Of a stretch of 64,000 nucleotides of DNA, positions 11,766-23,483 are shown piece after piece. Every line of letters begins with the position of its first letter. The first letter of the stretch is position 1. The translations under genes and the position numbers were made by a program. The DNA lies in the NCBI RefSeq assembly GCF_050436995.1, contig NC_134745.1, positions 2,480,001 through 2,544,000 of the forward strand. The letters are read 5' to 3'. The notes beneath the pieces are model-generated. The model was not told the DNA's origin. It was given only the letters and a program-made list of their open reading frames with translations, and did not search any database. Origin of the DNA: Anticarsia gemmatalis (taxonomy: Eukaryota; Arthropoda; Insecta; Lepidoptera; Erebidae).

Positions 11766-14109
11766 GTGAAACAAGAACTTTATTTGTGATGAACTGTGTG
11801 TTACGAGGCAACTACGCCTCAATATTCCTGATTTTTTACTTAATAACCATATCAGAATACCTGAGTATATGTAAGGAAGCGTTTACCTGACTTTAGACGT
11901 TCAGGGCTCCACCTTCCAGCTCTCAATTAAGTGCTTATCGATGTAAGATTTGTACAAGCTATGCAACTTAACCCAATATTAAAACGATTTTAATGTTTAG
12001 CGTAAGTATAGGGTATGAACATTTCAACATTATGAGTTGACATACAAGATGTACTCGGAATAATTTTGTTTTATTTTTATCTTCACATTCAATGGTCTAT
12101 TTTGGCCAGTTTTATTTATGATGGTATTTATTTTGCTCAGTGATTCCATATGGTAAGCTCATTAATGTTTGCGTCATTTCAAACTGATTATTTACACAGC
12201 ATACTAGGTCTAGTTAAATTATTTTTATATAATGACAATTTTAACATGAATATCACAATGTTTAGTTTTATTACTGTTTTAGCTAGAGTTTAAAGGACTG
12301 ATAACATAATTTTGAATCATCAAATTTAGTTTTATTTGCTCTAAAATACAGCAAATTAAAAAAGTGTCTCTTTTTATTCATTCTAAAAAGTCTGTCAATT
12401 TAGAGGTCATAATAATTACATAATTGTGATTGTTTATGCACAAATGCTTTATTTTCTATCAAATATGGGCTTAATGATATGTTTAGAGAGAGATGGCATA
12501 GTAATTATTGTCGTCTAGATAAACGTAATGCAATTAGATAATAATTGAAGTGTACATTAGAGTCATCTATCATTCTTCCAATATGTATTTAATTTTGTTA
12601 CGCATTTACTGATGTGGAGAGCGAATTTGGATAATTTTATGATCGGTAATAAATTTTTAATAAGAACACTTGTTTGTTTTTCTGTTTTAAACCCTAGATT
12701 TTCGGCTTTCGACTTCGTGGATATATTATCGCTATCATCTGACTAATTCTTGTGATATATTTACAATAATACCCAATGCTAATGACACAATAAATCATTA
12801 TTCTTCAAAAGAAAGCTGTGTAACTTTCTACTTAACTAGTGAGGTCATTGTGTTAAAGTTAAGTATATTTACAAACAATCTAATAGTTGTGGCGATCCCC
12901 TCAAAACAAAAGTTAACATAAAAATACAAACACAGGAAATTAAGTTGGAAATACCCGAAACCATTTTCTCCAAAAGAATACGAATGAGTCATAGACACAG
13001 CAACCAGTCAAAGAGGTTTATGTGGAACTGGACCATAAAGTTACGAAGATTTAATGTTAGTCCATTGAAATTTATAATTTTTAGGTCTTTCCTTGCGATT
13101 TACAGAGGATGCAATTATATATTTTTGAATTTGTAGGGGGTCAGTAGAAGGTTAATAAGTTTAAGTTTGTGGGGTGGATGGCGGCCGGGAGAAAACGGTG
13201 AAAAACGCAACAGTAAAAGTAATTTTTCAATGGACTATGTACGATTTTGAAAAACACCCTAGATTAGAGTAATCGCCAAAAATTTATGTAGGTACCATAC
13301 CAAGGTTCGTAAAAATACGTCAAAAATTATGAATCCCACGCCGGTGTGTATTACGGGTTAGTATTACCTAAATTATGTAAATCTAGATGCAGGAAAAATA
13401 AAAGATATCCGTTCTATAATCTGTGTTCCGCGGTGGACGATGATATTAAATACTTTATTACATAATTAAAACAACATACGCAACTGAGCGCTAGTTCACG
13501 CGGGATTACCCAAGCACAAGACAGTTGTCTCTAATAAATTAAGTGTGACTCATTACAACTTCAAACTAAATTGGTTAACAGTGAAACTTTGTTGGCGTCA
13601 AATGTTAATGGATAGATAAGAATACTCGATTAAATTGGTTTGTATTTGTGGTCACAAGTATTTTGTCGTTTTGTTGGAGAATCGAACTCCGAACTTCCGC
13701 TAAGAGATAACGCACAACACAGATGCATTTATTTTCATCATCATATTATTTACGTTCATTTATTTACTGTGCGAACCAAAATGGAATCGCCAGGAGGGGA
13801 GGCCCTAGTAAGTCATACACAGATCATATTGGTGATGATTTGCAAAAAGGTCAGGTGCGTAATTTTAGTAACCGGCAGTCCATGTCATCGTACCAAGTGG
13901 TGTTCTATGGCCTCTGCCTACCCCTATGTGAAGAAGGCGCGATTATATGTATGTATTTATTTATTTACGTACAAAATTATGTATTGTTTTAATTGTTTGA
14001 TCAGGGAAATACTGCAATAACTACAATTACTTATTATGTGGTTCCAATATAATAGAATTAGGTAAATAGGGAAAATGTAGGTCAAAAAGTTTTAACAATA
14101 ACCAAAGTT
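11766..14109. other. PDIA6 3' UTR and gene-poor spacer
   Basis: The presumed PDIA6 3' UTR follows the stop at 11765. The segment 13905-13965 (CCTCTGCCTACCCCTATGTG and a following TATGTATGTA) matches the tail of a dispersed retroelement family seen again near 27.1, 38.3 and 40.7 kb. I find no supported gene. Confidence 0.5.
12648..12653 (+). terminator. Candidate poly(A) signal of PDIA6
   Basis: AATAAA about 880 bases after the PDIA6 stop, followed within about 25 bases by a T-rich run (TTGTTTGTTTTTCTG), the usual arrangement for 3' end formation. Another AATAAA lies near 12789, so which one is used is uncertain. Confidence 0.4.
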
Positions 14110-14713
14110 ACCGTAAAACGGGGTGAATAGAATTCGCGGGGTGAATAGAAAAAAAATCAGGAAAGTTTTCAAGCCCAATGTTTGAGTACTCCTCGTTTAA
14201 GAATTTTGTTCAAATTTGAAATGATTACACGTCGATATTACTTCTCTGCGGTGTCATAATTGTTTAAATGTTTAAATTGATATTTATACCCAAAAAATGG
14301 CTTCAAAGTCAACCGTCCTCGAACGCCTTAATGGTCCATACATTTTTTTCAAAACTTTGGATTTAAAGTGGAATTTCTTTTCTAATGAGTTGTTTGGAGT
14401 GTTTATCTCTTTAGGTGTATATTTATCTATAAAGATACAATATTGTTAACTGAAAAAACGTTTTAAAACACAATTTTTCCATTCACCCCTTTGGTCGTTT
14501 CGATTCACCCCTATCGCTGGGTGAATAGAAATTGACCATTTTTTTAATGAAATATCGTAAAACTATGCATATTTTTGGACAAATATGGTTTTAACTCTTT
14601 CTTCATGGCGCCGGACATGATATAAAACAACCTGACAATAAAAATAACAAGTTATTCGGTACAAATTTTTAGGACAAAGTTGAAAATTGTTTCTATTCAC
14701 CCCGTTTTACGGT
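14110..14713. mobile_element. 604-bp TIR element with GGGTGAATAGAA repeats
   Basis: Terminal inverted repeats begin ACCGTAAAACGGGGTGAATA at 14110, with the exact complement ending at 14713. A 9-bp direct repeat ACCAAAGTT at 14101-14109 and 14714-14722 is the target-site duplication. The GGGTGAATAGAA motif recurs inside, at about 14139-14150 and 14519-14530, and in the opposite sense near 14483 and 14504. No ORF. A 9-bp duplication would fit Mutator-like elements, but the superfamily is inference. Confidence 0.82.
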
Positions 14714-17700
14714 ACCAAAGTTAATAGTACATAATAAAACTAAATTGTCCTTACATGACACTTGTTAAAACCCCTGGCCCATTATTAAGATTTAGCCTTG
14801 AATCTCTCGGCTAACTTGTTTGACATGAGATTACCCCAAAAGATAATGATAATTACCTATGTGTTAACTTCTTTAGACATCACACGACATCGTTATCATA
14901 CCTACGGCGGTAAAGTCGAATAGAAAAATCGCGGAACTACACATTTTTTTCAAATCTTATTTACATTGTGTACACGAAAAAGGACCAACTTATCACAATT
15001 ATCAATTTCAATCAATCTCACTTGTTTCCTGAGCGTATAAAAAGCACGCTTCAGAACATAGGGCAATGTAAAGTTCAATTTGTTTAGCGACTTTTGTCGC
15101 TGACTGTACCCACGTATTTTCACGGACCTCATACCTGGACCAAAACTATGCTCGTTGAAGCGAAGTGCGGGGCAAATTCAATTAAACATTTGCATTTCAT
15201 ACAAGTATTAACCCCGAGAAATCGAACCCCAGTGCAAAGGTTATGTGACTTTATCGGTCTCAACTATAATCCGAAACATGGCGTGACAATAAATTAATTA
15301 TTTTAAGCATCAACCAGTAATTATGAAATTAATCCGCGTAATTAGCTCGCGTCCGATAATAGGCTTATTCTAAAGCGCAATCCACACCAAAGTTGCCGAC
15401 CCGCCAGCATATGTCGGCAACGTTTTGTCGGCGAGTTAATTTGCCAATTTGTTGTAATTTGTGTACGTGTACTAGACGGCCGACATGGGTGTGTATTGCG
15501 CCTAAGAAGACTTTAATCAGAAATTTACTACTTCCATGTCAGAAATTCAAGTATAGCTAAAAAATGTTATCACGTTTTATGATTAACTGAGCTAGATTTA
15601 CAACCGTCACATTTATCAGAAAAACGTTTTGATAAGCAGAATTTTTTGTTAGTTTTCTGTTTACATACTTAATGAGTATGAATTTTAGGAATTATTATCC
15701 TGTTTATGAGTCACCCGGAACTCAATAGGCGTTAAGCTATTATTCGCTTAGAATTGTGTTTTCCCTAAGGTGAAGAGCGAGGTTGTTTGTTTAACAGCCG
15801 GTCTCTACAATAATGATGTAAGTACTAACTAACATTGTAAGTAGGTTAAACAAAGAAGTTAACTAACTTGATGAATTACTATTTTAAAATCTGTAACATA
15901 ATTAAGATAAAACCATTGAAATTCAATAATTTCCGGATTCGATTCCACATGTTTCAGACTTTTTAGCAACAACAGATTTGATTCCCTCTTTTTGAAAGAA
16001 CTTACAACTTTAAACTCTCCTAAACTTTAATTAGTAGTTACCTGCTTATTTGTAGCTTTTAATTCACACATGCCACTATGTACCCGAACTATTTTCTGTA
16101 TTAGGTAAAGGCACAACAAAACGAATTTGTTTGTGAACAATGGGCTCTTATCGATGAATTTATGTCATCGCACAGATGACCCTTTTTGAAATATAATTAG
16201 GCAACCTGCCCGACTGTGGGCCAGTAGACCAGCTAATAAGTAGGTTTGTATTGTCAACATGTTTGACGAATGAATTACAATTAATGACGTAGACACCCTT
16301 TCAATAAATATGTTTGTATTAATCATTGCTGATGCTGAATATGACGGGGTAAATATTCCAAAAATATTTGTGATGCACCTATTTCAGTTAATATCAGGTA
16401 TGTACCTACCTAGTCAAGATGAATTGATTTTCTGACAGTATAAGAATGTAGGTACATACCTTTTTACACGCAACAAGGCTAATTACCTACCCTACTTCGT
16501 GTCCTATCTAATTAAGATTTGGCATTTCTGAATTCGCGCTTTTCCCAAGAATCGTAGTACCTATCTACTAACATTCCATCAAATTAGTTTAATAGTTTTA
16601 TCACTAGTATTAATAATTTAATAACGTCAGATTAAACTTGATATAAAAAAAACGTCTATTTTTAACGGGGAATTCGATTGATAAGTGTACGTAAATGTCA
16701 TGACGCACGTAAAAGCGAATGGAAGAACGTTACGATTGTTATCCGTTACTCATTGTCATTAATGACGGAGGGTATTTTTAGGAAGTATGGAACTGTAGTG
16801 CGAAGCCTACCGTGAAAAAGACATCGTCATTAACTGCGGTTAAAAATAGTTTAAAACCGCAGTAATTTAATGCTATTAATAGTTTTAACAGATAACATTA
16901 TATAAGAAACTATACAATTAATGAAACAATAATTAGAGAGGAATTTTACATGTGCTGTGATTAGGAAGATAACTACCTACTTATGTATGGAATGAACGAA
17001 GTTTTTGCAATTACTTTAAACTTAATTACTGTTTGTTTTATGCTGTCCCTTAAGTGTAGGATCCATCATGTTGATCTTTGAAATCAACCTGGCGATCATT
17101 CCTGGGTTCTCATAACCTGTTGCGCAATCGATCAGTTCGCTAACTTTGCGGAAAACAACAAGAAAAGAATGCCAAATAATAGCCGTTACTGTATTATTTT
17201 AGCGGAATATCTTTTACTTTAATTACCTACTATAATAATACATTTATTGAAGGTACAACTCAGCCAGGTATACCAACAACGCACATCTTAATGAGGAAAC
17301 CTCAGCCAGAAACTAATTACACCTACCTAATGAGCTATCAAATGAAAAGGCAGGTAAACAATTAGGAATGTATGTTATTGACGCGTAAGGCCCAGAGGAA
17401 AACCTATTACAATAAGACAATGCAATTACATTGTACTCTGGTAATTTTAGAATTAAGAGGAAACTGGAAATAAAACGGAAAGTCACGTATATAATATTTA
17501 TTTGAGCATTGGTTTTAAACAATATGATATGAGTCTTATTCTAAATACATCTAATTTGTGTACAGTCTTACGTATAGACGGGCAGTAACTAGATAATACT
17601 ACGGTACTACGAATTAATTGTGTATCGACAAATATTTACGAACTCGAGTAGGAACGTGCTGTAGAATTTGTGTTAGAAGGTCCTAGAAAAAATAATTCGA

Positions 17701-19340
17701 GACTATTAAGTCTTATCACTGGACACGGAAAGACGTCAGCAAATCTAGAATAATCCTGGTTTTCCCGGCCTTTAAAAACCCTATTGTAATTAAAACGAGA
17801 AAGTTTGCTTAGCAGTCGAAAACTTTAATGTCATGTGATGGGCCACAGTCGACCGGACTTTTTATGGGTATTAATTATGTGCCGGGTTTATCCAAACTAT
17901 GCTTTTCGCGAAAAAATATGAGGACAACTCGAGCTCGTATATAGAAAGGCTTTTATGAATGTTGAACACCGTAATCCAGTTTCTTTTTTTTTCCTTAAAA
18001 CATGGGGCATTTTCAGCGCGAAAATAATTTCGCCAATATAGAGTACAGACATTTATCAAAATATGATTAAACTGTACGTGACTGTGGGTGGAAAAATAAG
18101 TAAATATTTTCTAACTTTTATCGACAATATTTCGAGCATTGACTAGTTAAATGAAAAGAGCTTAGTTTTAAATAGAGCCTGTACAGTCATTTGACTCGAA
18201 ACCACGAACTATATAAATAAATAAAGTAGCCACGTAATTAATTAAATAAAGTGACTGCAATTCGCAACAGTTTTTTCTACTTATTGACTCTATAACATTG
18301 AATTATATAATAAATATATTTTCAAGGATTACGGCGCATTGTCGTTGTAACAATTAATTTCGTAGTACAGGGTGTTACTACAGCGAGGCGAGATAGTTAT
18401 GCGACATAGCTCCATGATAATTATACTAATTGTAAACCAGGCGACGGATATGGGTACTCTAATTTGCATGTCCATAATACTCACTTCCGTCAAAGATAAA
18501 CGTAATATTTTACGCAAACTTCAACAACTTATATAAAAAGGAATTCATTTTTTGTAATTCACATCAAAAGAACATGAATACTATTGAATACATCGAACAT
18601 CTTAATGTAACTATGTTTATTTTTGCATTTCTGATATGTTATTTATACACTCACAGATAAATTATGTCAACATTCGAGCTTCTTACAGTGAACAGTTACT
18701 TGAGACTATTTCAAGACAATCATTACTGGTCTTAGGGAAAATATTGGTATCCTTCATTTTGCTTTACTTATGGCACCTATTTTTGCATTGAGGTAATACC
18801 TATTTTGTGGTTAACCTGAACAATAACATGTACATTATTTCACCGTTCATAAAAGTTTTATTAAACTACATTTGAACACATAAAGTTCATTTATCAATAA
18901 ATATAATTAGATCACTACAAAAATGTAAATGTTTTTGTCTTTGCTTGGTCCAAAACAGTCTTGTTTTTATTTATATAAAGCCTTTATATATCTAAAAAGG
19001 AAGCACCTACTTTTCAGAAAGTAGAACATTTATATCATGCTTATAGAAAGCTATAAAATTAGGTCACAACCTCTTTTAATTTTTTCTCATAAAAATATTT
19101 TCGAGACATCATAAGGCCACACTTAGAATTATATCAAAATAGTATATCTTTACAGGATATTCCATATTTAAATCTTACTATAAGCAGACTATGCATTTAA
19201 AAACCTTTCTTAGCATTCTGTTCTTTGTATTACAAAATAACTTCACAAATCTTATCCTCAATATACAAAAATGTCACCTATCATTTATCTAAGTGTGGAA
19301 CACACTGCTATCTAATCACAGGGCATTAACCAGATTTACA
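14714..19340. other. Gene-free spacer
   Basis: About 4.6 kb of AT-rich DNA with no ORF I can support on either strand. A possible small inverted-repeat element spans 15380-15509, with GCGCAATCCACACCAA at one end and GGGTGTGTATTGCGCC at the other. I see nothing else. Confidence 0.5.
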
Positions 19341-20011
19341 CTAAGCCATAGTGGGCAAGCCCATTTTATCATATTTGTTCTTTGTTGGTTGGCAGACACT
19401 GTAGCAGATGGAGACATAGTATAATCCCATGATTACTAAAATGAGCCCTACAACAGCAAACACAATGCCCCATGCAGAAATACCTAAGCCTTTCCGGGTG
19501 GTGTTCTGTGACGGTATACCGGCACTGTCGCCGGCGAATGTTTTAGGCTTGGCAGGGTCCTGGTAGCCTTTATTCGGATTCCTGTAGCTACCCCAAGCGT
19601 CAGCCGGCGTGAATAATGCATTTAAAACTGAAACAAGGAAACGTTTTTGTTACCAATTTGGATATTGAACACAGTAGGATTGAATGGCGGTCAAATAATT
19701 TTTATTAAGTTTTGATGTTGCGTACTTGCTTAAAAAAGTTATGATGAAACTTTTGGTGACAAACTTTGAGTGTGATTTTTGTAATGACAAAACTTCTATC
19801 ATATCTACCAAGTTATTCAACCAGCATACTAATTTATATAATGTTACAGTGATACACTTTCTTTTTGTTTTTATAACTAAAACGGGACTGACACGAACAA
19901 GTCTAAATTATAGCGTCAAAGTAACGGTATACCTGGTTTATAAATTAAATGCACTATATTTATTCACTTACCTAGTAGCGCAAGGCCTAGGCGAACCAAT
20001 AAACTTATCAT
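19341..20011 (-). CDS. Small secreted/single-pass membrane protein, 108 aa, unrecognised
   Basis: I do not recognise the family. Two coding exons on the minus strand, 19972-20011 and 19341-19627, join in phase (13 codons plus 1 base, then 2 plus 95 codons) across a donor GTAAGTG and acceptor TTGTTTCAG. The first about 25 residues form a signal peptide (MISLLVRLGLALLVLNALFT) with likely cleavage after ADA. A short Pro/Gly-rich luminal part holds one N-glycosylation site (N-T-T). A single membrane span follows at about residues 62-86 (GIVFAVVGLILVIMGLYYV), then Cys residues at the membrane edge (ICYSVC) that could be lipid-modified, and a short basic tail. The topology is type I. It shares a 511-bp upstream region with ribophorin I. 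Confidence 0.82.
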
Positions 20012-20522
20012 TGTTGATCGCTGCGATTTCCTGGAGGGATACCGCTCGACAAATAATTACCACTCGCCCAGAGGACCCCGCAAACACTTTCGTACTGCCG
20101 AATAGCTTCGACAATCGAATAATTTATAACTATGTTACGTAAAAGTTTACCAATTTTCCATAAAAAAATAATAAGGTTTTTGTAAAATAAAAATAAACTA
20201 TTTATTTTCACTTTGCTTGAAGTTTTGCAGCAAAAGTCACAACTTCGCGCTTTGAAAAAAAGTAAACGAATGATGAACGAAAGTCAGTTAAAGTCAGTCA
20301 GCCACTCACACACAAAAAATACAGAACGAAACCTACACACATGCATCTGAACGAACTTTTGACGTTCAGTTGTTTATGGCTTAACATAATGTAACCAATT
20401 CTTTAATCGACTAAAACACTGTAAATGCTCAACCATAGACATAACCATAAGCCAACGCGCTTCCGCTTTGATGTGATGGCGTGTACTTCCGATTACTGCG
20501 TTGTCAAACGTCAAAAATAACA
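20012..20522. promoter_or_regulatory. Bidirectional promoter region between the small membrane protein and ribophorin I
   Basis: Only 511 bases separate the two divergent start codons, so both promoters and 5' UTRs must sit here unless unseen non-coding exons exist. Direct repeats such as AAAGTCAGTTAAAGTCAGTCAG (about 20280-20300) are present. I cannot point to a specific factor site. Confidence 0.45.
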
Positions 20523-21935
20523 ATGTTACCGGCAATGGCGAAACTACGGTTTTCTTTTATTATATTTATCGTTTACCTACTTGTAAAATGTGAAAGTGCC
20601 ACTGTTGACAATATATCTAGTGATATAAAAATAAAAAATGTCGACAGAACAATAGATATCTCCTCACAACTTGTAAAAATTACAAGTAAAATAACCTTGG
20701 AGAACACAGGAGGCTCGCCGGTAAAAAGTTTCTTATTAGCAGCTGAAGATAATGCGAAGAACAATATTGCCTTCTTTGGAGCTAAGGATAGTAGTAACAA
20801 AGATGTGCGGCTAGTTGAGACTTCAGTCAAAGGTTACGAGTATGTCAAGTTCTGGCGTGCCGAACTGAAAGAGGCGGTGAATGCCGGCGCAACAGCGACG
20901 TTCACAGTCGAATCTGTATCCACTAAGGCACTTCAGCCCTTCCCTACAGCTATCTCACAGCAAGAAGACCAACTAATCAAATACATTGGTAACTTGTACA
21001 CTTATTCACCATACTATGTCACCTCCCAGAAAACCAATGTGATCGTGAACACAAAGAGCATCGAAACATTCACCAAAGTGAAGCCATTCTCTCAACAAGA
21101 TGGTTCCATCCAGTATGGCCCATATCCCAACACCAAGCCTTTCAGTGAGAAGGAGTTAATAATCCATTACAGAAACAATTCACCCTTCCTGACTGTAACA
21201 CGCATTGAGAGACTGATTGAAGTGTCCCACTGGGGTAATATTGCTGTTGAGGAAGTTATTGAGATTGAACACACAGGAGCCAAGCTGAAGGGTCCCTTCT
21301 CCCGCTATGACTACCAACAGGACCACCACAGTGGACCAGCAAGTGTCAGGTCATACAAGACTCTGCTCCCTGCATCTGCTTCTGATGTGTACTACAGAGA
21401 CACTAACGGAAACATCTCCACATCCAACATGAAAGTAAAGAAAGACTCAGTGGAACTTGACCTGAGGCCCAGATACCCATTGTTTGGTGGCTGGAGAACT
21501 CACTACACTCTTGGATACAATGTACCCAGCTATGAGTACTTGTACCACTCTGGCAATGAATACTTGCTCAAGATGAGGGTCATTGACCACATCTATGATG
21601 ACATGCAAGTTGATGAACTAGTCACAAAGATAATCTTGCCTGAAGGTTCAACCAGTGTGAAGATAAACCTTCCCTATGCAGTGACCAGATTGCCGGACAG
21701 TCTGCACTACACATACTTGGACACTAAGGGTCGCCCAGTCATCACATTCACTAAGAAGAATCTTGTTGAGAACCACATTCAAGATTTCCAGCTGCGCTAC
21801 ACATTCCCTCGTCTCCTCATGTTGCAGGAGCCCCTACTTGTTGTAGGATTCCTCTATGCTCTATTCCTATGTGTTATTGTCTATGTAAGATTAGATTTCT
21901 CTATTCATAAGGCTGAACACCCTCATAAAGATTAA
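20523..21935 (+). CDS. RPN1: Ribophorin I, oligosaccharyltransferase subunit 1, intronless
   Basis: Non-catalytic subunit of the ER oligosaccharyltransferase, which moves the dolichol-linked glycan onto Asn in nascent proteins. A single exon encodes 470 residues. I start at ATG 20523 (MLPAMAKLRF), which leads straight into the signal peptide (FSFIIFIVYLLVKCES); a longer frame exists only with a GTG start. The luminal region shows the family's conserved stretches, such as QDHHSGPASVRSYKTLLPA, PRYPLFGGWRTHYTLGYN and LPDSLHYTYLDTKGRPVITF. One membrane span near residues 441-460 (LVVGFLYALFLCVIVYV) is followed by a short tail. The vertebrate protein has about 150 more cytosolic residues; a short form is what I remember for insects. 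The lack of introns stands out beside its multi-exon neighbours. Confidence 0.95.
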   Translation: MLPAMAKLRFSFIIFIVYLLVKCESATVDNISSDIKIKNVDRTIDISSQLVKITSKITLENTGGSPVKSFLLAAEDNAKNNIAFFGAKDSSNKDVRLVETSVKGYEYVKFWRAELKEAVNAGATATFTVESVSTKALQPFPTAISQQEDQLIKYIGNLYTYSPYYVTSQKTNVIVNTKSIETFTKVKPFSQQDGSIQYGPYPNTKPFSEKELIIHYRNNSPFLTVTRIERLIEVSHWGNIAVEEVIEIEHTGAKLKGPFSRYDYQQDHHSGPASVRSYKTLLPASASDVYYRDTNGNISTSNMKVKKDSVELDLRPRYPLFGGWRTHYTLGYNVPSYEYLYHSGNEYLLKMRVIDHIYDDMQVDELVTKIILPEGSTSVKINLPYAVTRLPDSLHYTYLDTKGRPVITFTKKNLVENHIQDFQLRYTFPRLLMLQEPLLVVGFLYALFLCVIVYVRLDFSIHKAEHPHKD

Positions 21936-23483
21936 TTTAATTAGTAACACATTCACAAATATTTCATTTATAATTTAAACACATCTAGTTCTTGTGCATT
22001 TTTATGGTGTTGCAATGTTATGTGCTGAATAGAAGTAATTTTTAATTAATATTATTGTGGTTTTATTGATTTATTACAAAACTACTTTTTTATTTAATTT
22101 TGATGTTTTTTATTTGCAGTTATTGCTTTGTAATTCTGATTTTTATTACTAATTGTAATTACTGATGAGAACAAGATAAATGGCAACAATAGAACTTAAT
22201 TGCCTTTTTTCTCATTTATTTTAGCTAGCAGCCATTAAACTTTGGATGAGAGATAAGTTTTTACTCTCTTGCATCAAGCTTCAATGCAATACATCAATCC
22301 TCAGGCCTCAATCATTAAAACTGGTACTAAAATAAAAGAAAGTTTATAAGAATTTTCTTTATTGAATTGGTATACAAATCTGCAGAACTATTTACAATTA
22401 TTTAAAAAGCAGGAAAATCATTTGAGCAGTAGTATTCCTTTTAATAAAAAAATATTTACAGAAACCCATACTAAACCTAAGAAATATCTGAACTAAAAAA
22501 TTAAGGGAAATTATACACAAGTTTGTTTTAGAAGACTGACACTAGGAAGACACCAAAAGTTTACATTTTGAATAGCAACATACAACAGTAAAGTCCAGTT
22601 TCAAAGCTAATAGATAAGTGCTGGATAACTTGCCTGACAGATAAATTCCACCCAACAAGCTAACCAAGATATTTATCCAAAAGTATTGACACTGGATGAA
22701 TAAATACAATTCAAATATGATGATTATTAATGATTATATCCAGAGTATTGAATAAAAAACTTCCTATGCTATCAGCCAATAAAATTGTAACCACTTGAAG
22801 ATCATGTAATGTGGCTCTTCACTTCTTACTATAACCACTTAGCTAAATGGTTGGCTAGGCCAATTTTTTTTCCATCCCTGAGTTAATAAAACAGCACTTT
22901 TTATACAGCGCAAGTTAAACCTGGCTGTAAAAGATACCTCTAAAAAGACAGTGAATGGTCCACTTGTCTATGATACAACCTCTTTCAGTCGTTATTCTGC
23001 CTGTAAAAGGCATATCCACGAATTTTTAATCGAATTAGTCACCCACTTCTATTTAAACCAGATAGAAATTTTAAAACGCAGGTTTCTTCAGGACTTTACT
23101 AACTTTAGATAGAACGAGCAAAAATATCGGCATCTAGCGTACTCCCGCATGTTTCTTGGCATAATAAGTTACATCTAAGATTATTCCGGTAATATATATT
23201 GATATAATTCCTAAGTGCTATAAATATGACGAGATAAATGAATAAATACCACGTGTTATAATATACTGGAGTATAAAAGGACACAGACAACTACTGGAGA
23301 ATACTAGAAAACTATAATTCATTCTACTTTTTCTTGAATATAAAGTTTAAAAATTACACAGTACTTCGAGAAAATGGCTCTAATAATCTTCATGATCAAA
23401 AAACTACTTAGTAGGAAAGTATATAAATTAATAATTAAACTAAAATATATTTTAATTTTCACAACATAATGGTTTTTCTTGAC
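21936..23483. other. Convergent 3' region of ribophorin I and eIF2B delta
   Basis: Holds the 3' UTRs of two genes that point at each other. AT-rich. I see no gene or obvious mobile element. Confidence 0.5.

Noticed and set aside
12945..14020. Short ORFs in the spacer (63, 126 and 89 codons)
   Set aside because: Low-complexity or repeat-derived, no domain, no plausible splice partners.
19726..20142. 138-codon plus-strand ORF
   Set aside because: Antisense to the first exon and intron of the small membrane protein; no recognisable domain and no splice support.
20481..20522. Longer ribophorin I start at 20481
   Set aside because: It begins with GTG, and the extra residues precede an obvious signal peptide that starts properly at the ATG at 20523.
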